A DNA stretch of 61,044 nt from Variovorax sp. (GCA_017744935.1 JAGIAI010000062.1:26191-87234); one strand, 5' to 3'. Counted from the stretch's first letter, positions 8,133-17,262 are shown. Made by a program: numbers and translations. Notes: generated from the letters alone by a model not told the origin.

Positions 8133-8732
8133 TCAGACAAAGCCGACGGCGCCGAGCAGCGCTCCGGCGCCGAGAAGCCACAGGAGATGGATCCGGGTGC
8201 GCCACACGATGAAGGCGGCAACGCCGGTCAGCAGCCATAGATGCCAGGCGGGCGTGTCGCCGTAGTGGTTACCCGATGCCAGCACCCAGCCGGTCGCGAT
8301 CAGCAGGCCCACCACCACGGGTGCCATGCCCTGCTTGAAGGCGCGCACGCCGCGCTTGGTGCGATTGCGGTGCCCCCATCGCGTCGCGAAGTAGGTCAGG
8401 GTGGAGCTCGGCAGCATGATGCCGACCATCGTTGCCGCGAGCCCGAGCAGCCCCGTCAGCCATGCGTGCGGGCCTGCACCGATGCCGCCGCCGGCATTGA
8501 GACCGACGTTCCATCCCATCAGGGCGACGAACAGCACGTTCGGCCCGGGGGCGGCCTGCGCGATCGCCACGGACGAAGTGAACTGCGCATCCGTGAGCCA
8601 CCCGTGCTGCGCGACCAGGTAGCGGTGCATGTCGGGCACGGTGGTGATCGCGCCGCTGATGGACAGCAGCGAGAGCAGCATGTATTGCGCGAAGAGCGAC
8701 AGCCAGTCGTGCCAGTGCATCGTGATGGTCAT
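8133..8732 (-). CDS. chrA: Chromate transporter, C-terminal-type half (ChrA short-chain, 199 aa)
   Basis: One half of a two-gene CHR-family transporter for chromate/sulfate-like anions. Shows the CHR hallmark AQAAPGPNVLFVALMG, several hydrophobic segments and a TLTYFATRWGHR loop. The start MTITMHWHDWL overlaps the preceding gene's stop by four bases (ATGA at 8729-8732), implying translational coupling with the other half. Inferred to form a heterodimer with it. Confidence 0.9.
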   Translation of the reverse strand: MTITMHWHDWLSLFAQYMLLSLLSISGAITTVPDMHRYLVAQHGWLTDAQFTSSVAIAQAAPGPNVLFVALMGWNVGLNAGGGIGAGPHAWLTGLLGLAATMVGIMLPSSTLTYFATRWGHRNRTKRGVRAFKQGMAPVVVGLLIATGWVLASGNHYGDTPAWHLWLLTGVAAFIVWRTRIHLLWLLGAGALLGAVGFV

Positions 8733-9319
8733 GGCTCGAGCCTCCACCACGTCCACACACAGGCCGTGCCGCCGACCACGATCAGAACCCAGCCGAGCGG
8801 CACGCGCGCGAAGGCGATGGCGGCGAACACCAGTGCCACGATGGCGAGGGGCACCGCGAAACCCAGCGGGTGCTTTCGCAGCGCCGGGATCAGCTTGATG
8901 CCGGTCGCGGCGATCAGCCCACCGGCCACCGCGCCCATGCCGCGCAGCGCACCCGCCACCTGCGGATTGCCGGCGTAGTGGGCGTAGAGCACCGCGAGCA
9001 CGAGGATCACGCCCAGCGGCACCGTCAGCATGCCGGCCACCGCTGCGATCGCGCCGCGAAGGCCGAAGTGGCGGTCGCCGATCATGAGCGCGAGGTTCAC
9101 CACGTTCGGGCCCGGCAGCACTTGGGCAACAGCCCAGTCCTCGAGGAATTCGTCAGGGGTGAGCCAGCGCTTCTTCTCGACCATTTCGCGCTGCACGACG
9201 GCCAGCACGCCACCGAACCCTTGCAGGGCCAGCCAGGTGAAGGAAACGAAGAGGTCGCGAATGGACTGGGGGCGCGGCCGGTCGACTGCCGGTTCCGCAG
9301 GGTGGAGGGCCTGGTGCAT
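8729..9319 (-). CDS. chrA: Chromate transporter, N-terminal-type half (ChrA short-chain, 196 aa)
   Basis: CHR-family membrane protein with the N-half hallmark FTWLALQGFGGVLAVVQREM and the VAQVLPGPNVVNLALMIG motif. First gene of the minus-strand group (chrA halves, aldo/keto reductase, DUF3237) and divergent from the yihY-like gene by 64 bases. Most characterised ChrA proteins are single ~400-residue chains; paired short-chain versions are known to work together. Anion specificity is not certain. Confidence 0.9.
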   Translation of the reverse strand: MHQALHPAEPAVDRPRPQSIRDLFVSFTWLALQGFGGVLAVVQREMVEKKRWLTPDEFLEDWAVAQVLPGPNVVNLALMIGDRHFGLRGAIAAVAGMLTVPLGVILVLAVLYAHYAGNPQVAGALRGMGAVAGGLIAATGIKLIPALRKHPLGFAVPLAIVALVFAAIAFARVPLGWVLIVVGGTACVWTWWRLEP

Positions 9320-9383
9320 CGCCGGCGATTATGCGCGGCAGCTTTGAGGCGCGCTGGCCGACAAACGCTGCGACACTGCGCGC

Positions 9384-10325
9384 ATGAAAGCTCTACGCGC
9401 GCTTTTCGACCTCTGCAGGCAGTCCTTCGAATCATGGCGGGCGGACTACGCCCCGAGCATGGGGGCGGCCCTGGCCTATTACACGGTGTTCTCGCTCGCG
9501 CCGCTGATCCTGATCGTGATCTCCGTGGTCGGGCTGGTGTTCGGCCGCGACGAGGCGCGCGGCGAGATCATGGAACAGATCTCCGGTCTCATGGGCGCTG
9601 ACGGTGCGCGGGCGGTGCAGGTCATGCTGGAGCACCTCAACCGGCCTGCGCAGGGCGTCGTGGCCACCGTGGCCGGCATCGGGCTGCTGATCGTCGGCGC
9701 GACCACCGTGTTCGGCGAACTGCAGGATGCCTTCGACCGCATCTGGCGCGCGCCCGCACGCGACGACACCAACGGGCTGCTGAATCTCGTACGCACGCGC
9801 CTGCTGTCCTTCAGCATGATCATGGGCATCGGCTTCCTGCTGATCGTCTCGCTCGTCGTCAACGCAGCCCTTGCCGCGCTCGGCGAATGGTGGGCGCCGT
9901 ATTTCGGCGGCTGGGCGCATCTGGCGCAGAACGTGAATTCGGCCTTCGGCTTCGCCATCGTGACGGTGGGCTTCGCGATGATCTTCAAAATCATGCCGCG
10001 CGTGAGCGTGCAATGGCGCGACGTGTGGATCGGCGCGGCGGTCACGGCCGTGCTCTTCATCATCGGCAAGTACCTGATCGGCCTGTACATCGGCAAGACG
10101 GGGGTGGCGTCAGGCTACGGCGCGGCGGGGTCGCTGGTGGTGGTGCTGGTGTGGGTGTACTACTCGGCGCAGATCTTCTTGCTCGGCGTGGAGTTCACCT
10201 GGGTCTACGCGCACGAATACGGGTCGTTCAAGGGCCGCCCGCGCCCGAGCGCTCGCCTCTCGCCCACGCGCGCGGACGACGCGGTCGCGGCCGTTCAGCC
10301 CGCGAAGCCGCCGCCGTCGAGGTAG
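9384..10325 (+). CDS. YihY/BrkB family inner-membrane protein (313 aa)
   Basis: Integral membrane protein with about six hydrophobic helices. The family block DYAPSMGAALAYYTVFSLAP is near residue 25, FGELQDAFDRIWRAP near 110, and GAAGSLVVVLVWVYYSAQIF then LGVEFTWVYAHEYGS near the C-terminus. Function in the family is unresolved (earlier called ribonuclease BN or serum-resistance factor). The Arg/Pro-rich tail overlaps the 3' end of the convergent DUF924 gene by 31 bases. Confidence 0.9.
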   Translation: MKALRALFDLCRQSFESWRADYAPSMGAALAYYTVFSLAPLILIVISVVGLVFGRDEARGEIMEQISGLMGADGARAVQVMLEHLNRPAQGVVATVAGIGLLIVGATTVFGELQDAFDRIWRAPARDDTNGLLNLVRTRLLSFSMIMGIGFLLIVSLVVNAALAALGEWWAPYFGGWAHLAQNVNSAFGFAIVTVGFAMIFKIMPRVSVQWRDVWIGAAVTAVLFIIGKYLIGLYIGKTGVASGYGAAGSLVVVLVWVYYSAQIFLLGVEFTWVYAHEYGSFKGRPRPSARLSPTRADDAVAAVQPAKPPPSR

Positions 10326-10840
10326 GCCTGCTCTTCGGGCGTCGTGCTTCGCCCCAGCATCCTGTTGCGGTGCGGAAAGCGGCCGAAGCGGGCGATGAGG
10401 TCGCGGTGCAGCACCGCAAAGCGCTGCGTGTTGGCGTCGAGTGCAGCGTTGAGCAAGACCGAGCGCTCCTGGTCGGCGAGCGACTCCGAATGCATGAAGG
10501 GCAGGTAGAAGAAGGGCCGGAGCTGCGGATCGACCTGCCGGTCGTGCCCGGCGTCGATGGCCGCGCGTGCGATCGCCAGCGCCTTGCCATCGGTTGCGAA
10601 CATATGGCCGCTTCCGCGCCACGCATTGCGCGGGAACTGGTCGAGCAGCACCATCAGCGCAAGTGCGCCTTCGGCATCGGCGGCCCACCCGTCGAGCGTG
10701 CCTGTGGCGGCGGCATGGTGAGTGGCCTCGAAGCGCGACCTGAACTCGGCGTCGAAGGCGTCGTTCTTGTCGAACCAGCGGGAAGGGCCTGCTTCTTGCC
10801 AGAAACGGACGACATCGTGGGCGGTAGAGAGCGCATTCAT
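10295..10840 (-). CDS. DUF924 family protein (181 aa)
   Basis: Helical DUF924 protein. VVRFWQEAGPSRWFDKNDAFD at the N-terminus, ALALMVLLDQFPRNAWRG in the middle, FFYLPFMHSE and GRFPHRNRMLGR near the end are diagnostic. I use ATG 10840 (MNALSTAHDV); ATG 10855 is an equally possible start, neither with a good Shine-Dalgarno. Its last 31 bases are antisense to the end of the yihY-like gene. Function unknown. Confidence 0.88.
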   Translation of the reverse strand: MNALSTAHDVVRFWQEAGPSRWFDKNDAFDAEFRSRFEATHHAAATGTLDGWAADAEGALALMVLLDQFPRNAWRGSGHMFATDGKALAIARAAIDAGHDRQVDPQLRPFFYLPFMHSESLADQERSVLLNAALDANTQRFAVLHRDLIARFGRFPHRNRMLGRSTTPEEQAYLDGGGFAG

Positions 10841-10947
10841 AGGGGCATGGATCATGCCATTGCGGCATTGAATTCGAGTCAATGGCCGACAGCGCGCGCC
10901 CGCGTTGGTCCCTAAGCTGGTCGCTTGCCAACCAAGGAGATCCGCAT

Positions 10948-11400
10948 ATGACAAGACGCTATGGCTTCCCCCTTCGCATGCTCGTTGTGACCGGCTTCGC
11001 GACTGCCGCCCTCGTGGGTTGCGGGATGATGTCCCGGTCCAACACGGTGGCCTTCAGCGGCGCCATGAACGCGGCAAGCGAAGTGCCTCCCAACATGACG
11101 CGCGGCAGCGGCATGGCCGAAGCGACGTTGAACAAGGAGACGAACGTCCTGAAATACAAGATCACCTATGACGGCCTGAGCGGCCCGGCCACTGCTGCGC
11201 ACTTCCACGGCCCGGCCGCCGCCGGTGCGAACGCGGGCGTGGTGGTGCCCTTCACCAATGCAACGAGCCCGATCGAGGGCACGGCGACGCTCACGCCCGC
11301 ACAGGCTGCCGATCTGATGGCCGGCCGCTGGTACGCCAATGTCCACACCGCCGCGAACCCGGGCGGCGAGATCCGCGGCCAGATGCTGCCGAAGATGTAG
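10948..11400 (+). CDS. CHRD-domain lipoprotein (150 aa)
   Basis: Exported lipoprotein: hydrophobic leader followed by the lipobox LVGC near residue 23, so likely membrane-anchored facing the periplasm. The mature part is a CHRD (chordin-like) domain: FSGAMNAASEVPP, YDGLSGPATAAHFHGPA and WYANVHTAANPGGEIRGQM. Start ATG 10948 has AAGGAGA at 10934-10940. Role unknown; a copper- or ligand-binding beta-barrel role has been suggested for such proteins, but nothing here proves it. Confidence 0.88.
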   Translation: MTRRYGFPLRMLVVTGFATAALVGCGMMSRSNTVAFSGAMNAASEVPPNMTRGSGMAEATLNKETNVLKYKITYDGLSGPATAAHFHGPAAAGANAGVVVPFTNATSPIEGTATLTPAQAADLMAGRWYANVHTAANPGGEIRGQMLPKM

Positions 11401-11444
11401 TGCTCAAGGGGCGGAGGGCAGGCGGTCTGGTGTCCAATGGCGCC

Positions 11445-12647
11445 ATGGCCACGAAGAAAAAATCCTCCGCCCGTCCCGGTTCCAGTTTCGACTTCGCCAC
11501 CGTCAAGAAGGCGCTCGTCCTTCAGGGCGGTGGCGCGCTTGGCGCTTACCAGGCCGGGGTGTATGCGGGCGTCTTCGAGCGGCACAAGTCGCTCGACTGG
11601 GTGGCCGGCGTGTCGATCGGTGCAATCAACGCCGCACTGATCGCGGGCAACGCCCCCGAGATGCGCGTGCAGCGCCTGCGCGAGTTCTGGGATCTGGTGT
11701 CGTCCGGCCCTGCGCAACGCCTGCCGGCCTGGTGGGCCATCGACCGATCCTCGTTCAACCAGTGGAGCGCGACGTCGGCCGCGATGTTCGGCGTTCCCGG
11801 CTTCTTTGAACCACGCCGTTCGCCTTCATTGCTTCTCGGCGGCGCTGCGCCGCTGCTCAGCTACTACGACACCTCGCCGCTCAAATCGACACTGGAGCGG
11901 CTGGTGGATTTCGACCGCATCAACCACGACGGGGTGCGCTTCAGCGTCGGTGCGGTCAACGTGCGCACCGGCAACAGCATCTATTTCGACAACCGGACGC
12001 AGCGCATCGGCCCGGAACACATCATGGCCAGCGGTGCGCTGCCACCGGGCTTCGCGCCGGTGCATATCGACGGCGAGGACTACTGGGACGGCGGCATCGT
12101 CTCCAACACGCCGCTGCAATACGTGCTCGACGCCCATCCGCGCAGCGAGCCGCTGATGGTGCTGCAGGTGGACCTGTTCAGCGCGCGCGGCATGATGCCG
12201 CGCACGCTCGCCGAGACCATGGAGCGGCAGAAGGACATCACCTATTCGAGTCGCACCCGGATGAACACCGATGCGCTGGCCTCGAACATGAACCTGCAGC
12301 AGGCGCTCGCGGATCTGCTCACCAAGCTTCCGCCGGGGCTGCGCGACGATCCGAGCGTGGTCTCGGTGTGCGCGGCGCTCTCGCACAAGCCGATCGAGAT
12401 CGTGCACCTGATCTACCGCGACAAGCCCTACGAGCTCGAATCCAAGGACTACGAGTTCTCTCGCGCCTCCGTCGACGAGCACTGGGATGCCGGCCTGCGC
12501 GACATCCGAAACACGCTCGACCATCCGGAGTGGCTGGTCAGCGCATCGCAGACCAATGGTGTCACCACCTTCGACCTGACCGAGCCGAACGCGCGGCGCG
12601 TACGCCGTCCGATGAATCTGCCGCACATTCCCGCCGCCGCGGAATGA
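11445..12647 (+). CDS. Patatin-like phospholipase with DUF3734 C-terminus (400 aa)
   Basis: Patatin fold Ser-Asp hydrolase expected to cleave acyl chains of lipids. Oxyanion loop LQGGGALGAYQAG (residues 27-38), nucleophile elbow GVSIGA (Ser57) and catalytic DGG (Asp215 in YWDGGIVSNTP) are all present. The region DITYSSRTRMNTDALA onward matches the DUF3734 extension. No signal peptide. ATG 11445 is chosen over an in-frame GTG at 11400 inside the previous stop codon. Thirteen bases before the LysR gene. Confidence 0.9.
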   Translation: MATKKKSSARPGSSFDFATVKKALVLQGGGALGAYQAGVYAGVFERHKSLDWVAGVSIGAINAALIAGNAPEMRVQRLREFWDLVSSGPAQRLPAWWAIDRSSFNQWSATSAAMFGVPGFFEPRRSPSLLLGGAAPLLSYYDTSPLKSTLERLVDFDRINHDGVRFSVGAVNVRTGNSIYFDNRTQRIGPEHIMASGALPPGFAPVHIDGEDYWDGGIVSNTPLQYVLDAHPRSEPLMVLQVDLFSARGMMPRTLAETMERQKDITYSSRTRMNTDALASNMNLQQALADLLTKLPPGLRDDPSVVSVCAALSHKPIEIVHLIYRDKPYELESKDYEFSRASVDEHWDAGLRDIRNTLDHPEWLVSASQTNGVTTFDLTEPNARRVRRPMNLPHIPAAAE

Positions 12648-12660
12648 ACGGGCGTGCATC

Positions 12661-13587
12661 GTGGAACTGAGGCAACTGCGTTACTTCGTCAAGGTCTGCG
12701 AGCTTCGAAGCATGGGCCGCGCCGCGCTCGAGCTCGGGCTCGCGACATCGGCGCTGAGCCAGCAGATCAGCCGGCTCGAAGGCGAGTTGTCGACACGGCT
12801 GCTCAACCGAAGCTCGACCGGCGTCACGCCAACCGACGCTGGGCTGGCCTTCCTTCAGCAGGCCCATCTCACGCTGCGCCACGCCGACGAGGCGGTCCGC
12901 GCGGCGAAGCAGGCGCGGCTGGCGGGCCACGTCAGCATCGGACTGCCGCCTACCACCGCATCCGTCCTCGGCGTGCCGCTGATGCAGGCGATGGCGGAGC
13001 GCTATCCGGACGTAAGGCTGCATCTGGTCGAGGCGCTCTCGGGCCATCTGGCGGCGATGCTCAATGCGCGCCAGCTCGATCTGGCCGTGCAGTTCCAGAC
13101 TGACACCGCGCGGCGTTGGAGCGTGCTTCCGCTGCTGGACGAGAAGCTCTTCGTGATCGGGCGGACCGACCTGCCCGGTCTGCCGGGAGGGCGGCAGGTG
13201 CGGCTCGCGCAACTGGGCGCGCTGCCGCTCATCATGCCCAGTGCCTCGCACGGCCTGCGCTCGACGCTCGAAGCCGCATTCGCACGCGCCCGTGTGGTGC
13301 CGCGCGTCGTCGCGGAGATCGACGGTCTCGGCCTGCTGATGGACGCGGTGCGCGCCGGCCATGGCGCGACCATCCAGCCCGGCGCGGCGAGTGCGCGCGT
13401 GGCCGATGAAGGGCTGGCGCAGGTTCGCATCGCCGATGCGCAAGTGGGGCGCCGCAACGTGCTTGCCAGCCTGTCGGACGACGAACTCTCGCCCGCCGCG
13501 CTCGCCACCCGCGTAGTGATGGTCGACGTGGCGCGCACCTTGGTGCGTGAAGGCCGCTGGACCGGGGCGACCCTTCACGAAAACTGA
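12661..13587 (+). CDS. LysR-type regulator, probable activator of the tricarballylate genes (308 aa)
   Basis: N-terminal winged helix-turn-helix (MELRQLRYFVKVCELRSMGR, then LATSALSQQISRLEGEL) and a C-terminal inducer-binding domain. The sequence resembles the Nac/Cbl/TcuR branch. It starts with GTG at 12661. It lies directly upstream of and co-directional with tcuA (77-base gap), so it is inferred to control tcuAB and the Bug gene. Unlike most LysR genes it is not divergent from its likely target. Confidence 0.88.
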   Translation: MELRQLRYFVKVCELRSMGRAALELGLATSALSQQISRLEGELSTRLLNRSSTGVTPTDAGLAFLQQAHLTLRHADEAVRAAKQARLAGHVSIGLPPTTASVLGVPLMQAMAERYPDVRLHLVEALSGHLAAMLNARQLDLAVQFQTDTARRWSVLPLLDEKLFVIGRTDLPGLPGGRQVRLAQLGALPLIMPSASHGLRSTLEAAFARARVVPRVVAEIDGLGLLMDAVRAGHGATIQPGAASARVADEGLAQVRIADAQVGRRNVLASLSDDELSPAALATRVVMVDVARTLVREGRWTGATLHEN

Positions 13588-13642
13588 AGACCCCTTGCCA
13601 CGGGTGCTCTGTCGCCCCGCGCGGTTCGTTCCTAGAGTTGAG

Positions 13643-13656
13643 CTCCTCACGAGGAG
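13643..13656 (+). promoter_or_regulatory. Palindrome covering the tcuA ribosome-binding site
   Basis: CTCCTC (13643-13648) and GAGGAG (13651-13656) form an inverted repeat around AC; the right arm is the Shine-Dalgarno for ATG 13665. As RNA the loop would have to open to about six bases, leaving a 4-bp stem that hides the ribosome site. A mild translational brake is possible. Confidence 0.4.
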
Positions 13657-13664
13657 ACAACTGA

Positions 13665-15077
13665 ATGATCGATGTCCTGGTCGTCGGCGGCGGCAACGCA
13701 GCGTTGTGCGCGGCCCTGATGGCACGAGAAGCCGGCGCCAGCGTCCTGCTGGTCGAAGCCTCGCCGCGCGAATGGCGCGGCGGCAATTCCCAGCACACGC
13801 GCAACCTGCGCTGCATGCACGACGCGCCGCAGGACGTGCTGGTCGATGCCTACCCCGAAGAGGAGTACTGGCAGGACCTGCTCAAGGTGACTGGCGGACT
13901 CACCGACGAGCACCTCGCCCGCATCGCGATCCGTGCGTCGTCCTGCTGCCGCGACTGGATGCGCAGCCACGGCGTGCACTTTCAACCGCCGTTGTCAGGG
14001 GCGCTGCATGTGGCGCGCACCAACGCCTTCTTCATGGGCGGCGGCAAGGCGCTGGTCAACGCCTATTACCGCAGTGCCGAGAGGCTCGGCGTGCAGATCC
14101 GCTACGAGACGCCCGTCGTTTCGGTCGAACTCGACGGTGACCGCTTCGTCGCTGCGTTGACCGCACGCGGCGAGCGCATCGAAGCGAAAAGCTGCGTGCT
14201 CGCGGCGGGCGGCTTCGAATCCAACCGCGAATGGCTCAGCGAAGCCTGGGGTGTGAACGAACGCGGGGAGCGTCCGGCGGAGAACTTCCTCATCCGCGGC
14301 ACCCGATTCAACGAAGGCGTGCTTCTCAAGGCCATGATCGACGCCGGCGCCGATTCGATCGGCGACCCGACGCAGGCGCACATGGTTGCGATCGACGCGC
14401 GTGCACCGCTGTACGACGGTGGTATCTGCACTCGCATCGACTGTGTTTCGCTCGGCGTGGTGGTCAACCGCGAGGCGAAGCGCTTCTATGACGAAGGCGA
14501 GGATTTCTGGCCCAAGCGCTATGCGATCTGGGGTCGGCTCGTGGCGCAGCAGCCGGGGCAGATCGGCTATTCGATCATTGACCGCAAGGCGATCGGCCGC
14601 TTCATGCCACCGGTGTTTCCGGGCACCGTGGCGGACAGCCTGCCTGAGTTAGCGCGCGAGCTGGGTCTGCCGGAAGAGGCGTTTGTCGAAACGATCGGCG
14701 CCTACAACGCGGCCTGCCGCGTCGGCAGCTTTGATCACACCGCGCTCGACGACTGCCACACTGAGGGCTTGACGCCTGCGAAGACGCACTGGGCGCGCCC
14801 GATCGACACACCGCCGTACTACGGCTATCCATTGCGGCCCGGTGTGACCTTCACCTATCTCGGCCTACGCGTGAACGATGAGTCAGCCGTACATTTCGGC
14901 GGCCGTCCGAGTCCGAACCTCTTCGTCGCCGGCGAGATGATGGCCGGCAACGTGCTCGGCAAGGGCTACACCGCAGGCGTGGGTATGTCGATCGGCACCG
15001 CATTCGGTCGCATCGCGGGCACCCAGGCCGCAAAGGCTGCAATGGCCGCGAAGGAGGCTCAGCATGCGATCGCTTGA
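13665..15077 (+). CDS. tcuA: FAD-dependent tricarballylate dehydrogenase (470 aa)
   Basis: Flavoprotein of the fumarate-reductase/TcuA group, expected to oxidise tricarballylate to cis-aconitate. FAD-binding MIDVLVVGGGNAALCAALMA at the N-terminus, GGNSQHTRNLRCMHD motif near residue 43, and C-terminal LFVAGEMMAGNVLGKGYTAG. Length matches characterised TcuA. The Shine-Dalgarno GAGGAG is well placed. Overlaps tcuB by 14 bases. Tricarballylate as substrate rests on the tcuA-tcuB pairing; a related tricarboxylate is possible. Confidence 0.9.
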   Translation: MIDVLVVGGGNAALCAALMAREAGASVLLVEASPREWRGGNSQHTRNLRCMHDAPQDVLVDAYPEEEYWQDLLKVTGGLTDEHLARIAIRASSCCRDWMRSHGVHFQPPLSGALHVARTNAFFMGGGKALVNAYYRSAERLGVQIRYETPVVSVELDGDRFVAALTARGERIEAKSCVLAAGGFESNREWLSEAWGVNERGERPAENFLIRGTRFNEGVLLKAMIDAGADSIGDPTQAHMVAIDARAPLYDGGICTRIDCVSLGVVVNREAKRFYDEGEDFWPKRYAIWGRLVAQQPGQIGYSIIDRKAIGRFMPPVFPGTVADSLPELARELGLPEEAFVETIGAYNAACRVGSFDHTALDDCHTEGLTPAKTHWARPIDTPPYYGYPLRPGVTFTYLGLRVNDESAVHFGGRPSPNLFVAGEMMAGNVLGKGYTAGVGMSIGTAFGRIAGTQAAKAAMAAKEAQHAIA

Positions 15078-16251
15078 TGCCCTGACGCGCGAAGCGGCGT
15101 CGCTCGCGAGCGGTGGCGAACGCGCGGTGATCCCGATCCTGAGCGAACGCGAGGCCGAGGTCGGCCGCCAGATGCAGATCTGCAATGCCTGCCGCTATTG
15201 CGAAGGCTTTTGCGCGGTCTTCCCGGCGATGACGCGTCGCCTGGAGTTCGGCCGCGCCGACATCCACTTTCTCGCCAACCTCTGCCACAACTGCGGCGCC
15301 TGCCTGCATGCCTGCCAGTACGCGCCGCCGCATGAGTTCGCGGTGAACGTGCCGCGTGCAATGGCCGAGGTGCGCGGCCAGACCTATGCCGACTACGCCT
15401 GGCCGCCCGCACTGGGCAAGCTGTACCGGCGCAACGGATTGACGCTGTCGCTCGCGCTGGCGGCGGGGCTGGCGCTGTTCCTGATGCTGGCAGTGGCGTT
15501 CAAAGGCACGCTGTGGGGCGCGGGATTGGATGGCAACTTCTACAACCTCTTCCCGCACAACCTTCTGGTCAGCCTGTTCGGACCGGTGTTCGTTTTCGTG
15601 GTCTTCGCACTCGGCATGGGCGTGACGCGCTTCTGGCGCGAACTGAAGCCCGCGACCAGCGGCGCGCGCGTCAATGCGCCCGCCGCGGCCGAAGCGACCG
15701 ATGCGGTGCTGCGACTGAAGTACCTCGACGGAGGCCACGGCGAGGGCTGCCATGACGAGGACGACGCGTACACGCTGCGTCGCCGGCGCTTCCACCACTT
15801 CACCTTCTACGGGTTCCTGCTGTGCTTCGCAGCCACCTGCGTGGCGACGCTCTATCACTACCTATTTGGCTGGCACGCGCCTTACGAGTTGCCCAGCCTG
15901 CCCAAGCTGCTCGGCGTGGCGGGTGGCGTGAGCCTCATGGTCGGCACTGCGGGGCTGTGGCGGCTCAATCGCCGACGTCATCCGCTGCAATCCGACGCCG
16001 CGCAGAAGCCGATGGACCTGGGTTTCATCGCCTTGCTGTTCCTCACCAGCGCGAGTGGCCTTGCGCTCTGGCTCGGCCGTGGAACGCCCGCGCTCGCGTT
16101 GCTGCTGTGCGTGCACCTCGGTGCGGTAATGGCGCTCTTCGCCACGCTGCCCTACGGCAAGTTCGCGCACGGCATCTTCCGCACCGCCGCGCTGCTGCGC
16201 CATGCGGTGGAGAAGCGGCTGCCGAATCCTGTCGGCCTTGGCGCCGATTGA
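15064..16251 (+). CDS. tcuB: Tricarballylate utilisation Fe-S/membrane protein (395 aa)
   Basis: Predicted to take electrons from reduced TcuA and pass them to the membrane quinone pool. N-terminal ferredoxin-like region has C40, C43, C46, C50 and C74, C77, C80, C84, enough for two 4Fe-4S clusters. The rest contains about six hydrophobic helices (for example from residue 125 and 175) with several His residues suited to haem or quinone contact. Translationally coupled to tcuA through a 14-base overlap. Confidence 0.9.
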   Translation: MRSLDALTREAASLASGGERAVIPILSEREAEVGRQMQICNACRYCEGFCAVFPAMTRRLEFGRADIHFLANLCHNCGACLHACQYAPPHEFAVNVPRAMAEVRGQTYADYAWPPALGKLYRRNGLTLSLALAAGLALFLMLAVAFKGTLWGAGLDGNFYNLFPHNLLVSLFGPVFVFVVFALGMGVTRFWRELKPATSGARVNAPAAAEATDAVLRLKYLDGGHGEGCHDEDDAYTLRRRRFHHFTFYGFLLCFAATCVATLYHYLFGWHAPYELPSLPKLLGVAGGVSLMVGTAGLWRLNRRRHPLQSDAAQKPMDLGFIALLFLTSASGLALWLGRGTPALALLLCVHLGAVMALFATLPYGKFAHGIFRTAALLRHAVEKRLPNPVGLGAD

Positions 16252-16281
16252 TCGATCTTCAACAAGAACCCAGGAGACACG

Positions 16282-17259
16282 ATGAACAAACAACAACTTC
16301 GATTGGCCGGCGCGCTTTTCACCAGCGCGCTGCTCCTCGCCGGGCCGGCCCGGGGGGAGGGCTTCGCGCCGACGAAGCCCGTGACGATGGTGGTCGGCTT
16401 CGCCCCCGGCGGAGCGGCCGATGCCGCGGCGAGGCTGATCGCCAGGAAGCTCGGCGAGAACATCGGGCAGACCGTGATCATCGACAACAAGGCCGGCGCG
16501 GGCGGCAACATCGCCCATCAGTTCGTGGCAACCGGGCCGGCCGACGGCACGATGCTGCTGTTCGGCTCGGTCGGGCCGCTGACCATCGCGCCGCATGTGA
16601 TGAAGGTGCGCTACGACCCGTTCAAGGATCTCGCGCCCGTTTCGGGCGGCGTGAACTTTCCCAATGTGCTGGTCGTTCACAAGGCGCTCGGCGTGAAGAC
16701 GCTTGCCGAATTCGTCGCGCTGGCAAAGAAGAAGCCGGGCGGCGTGGATTTCGCTTCGACCGGTGCGGGCTCGGCCTCGCATCTGGCCGGGGAACTCTTC
16801 AACCAGCGTGCGGGCATCGATATGGTCCATGTCCCGTACAAGGGTGGCGCGCCCGCCATGCAGGATCTGATCGGTGAACGCGTTGCATCGTACTTCTCGG
16901 CACCGCCGACGGCGCTGCCGCAAGTGGAGGCCGGTCGGCTGATTCCGCTCGCCACGACCGGGCTGACGCGGCCGGCGTACATGCCGGACATCCCGACCGT
17001 GGCCGAATCGGGCTACCCGGGGTTCGAGGCGCTCAACTGGTACGCCTTCGTCGCGCCCGGCAAGACGCCGGCGCCGATCCTCGACCGCTGGAACCAGGAG
17101 ATCGTGAAGGTGCTCAACGACCCCGGCGTCAAGGACGCACTGAACAAGCACGGCCTGACGCCGCAACCGACCACCCGGGCCGAACTCAGCGCTTTCATGC
17201 ACAAGGAAGACGCGAAATGGGGAAGCATCGTGCGTGACCGGAAGATCACGGCCGACTGA
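16282..17259 (+). CDS. Bug-family (TctC-like) periplasmic receptor (325 aa)
   Basis: Extracytoplasmic solute-binding protein with a Sec signal peptide ending near PARGEGFAP. Typical Bug blocks: KPVTMVVGFAPGGAADAAAR, VIIDNKAGAGGNIAHQFVA, FASTGAGSASHLAGELFN and VPYKGGAPAMQDL. AGGAGA precedes ATG 16282, 30 bases after tcuB. In Salmonella the third gene of this locus is the transporter tcuC; here a binding protein takes that place and no TctA/TctB membrane partner is in the window. Confidence 0.92.
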   Translation: MNKQQLRLAGALFTSALLLAGPARGEGFAPTKPVTMVVGFAPGGAADAAARLIARKLGENIGQTVIIDNKAGAGGNIAHQFVATGPADGTMLLFGSVGPLTIAPHVMKVRYDPFKDLAPVSGGVNFPNVLVVHKALGVKTLAEFVALAKKKPGGVDFASTGAGSASHLAGELFNQRAGIDMVHVPYKGGAPAMQDLIGERVASYFSAPPTALPQVEAGRLIPLATTGLTRPAYMPDIPTVAESGYPGFEALNWYAFVAPGKTPAPILDRWNQEIVKVLNDPGVKDALNKHGLTPQPTTRAELSAFMHKEDAKWGSIVRDRKITAD

Positions 17260-17262
17260 GGC

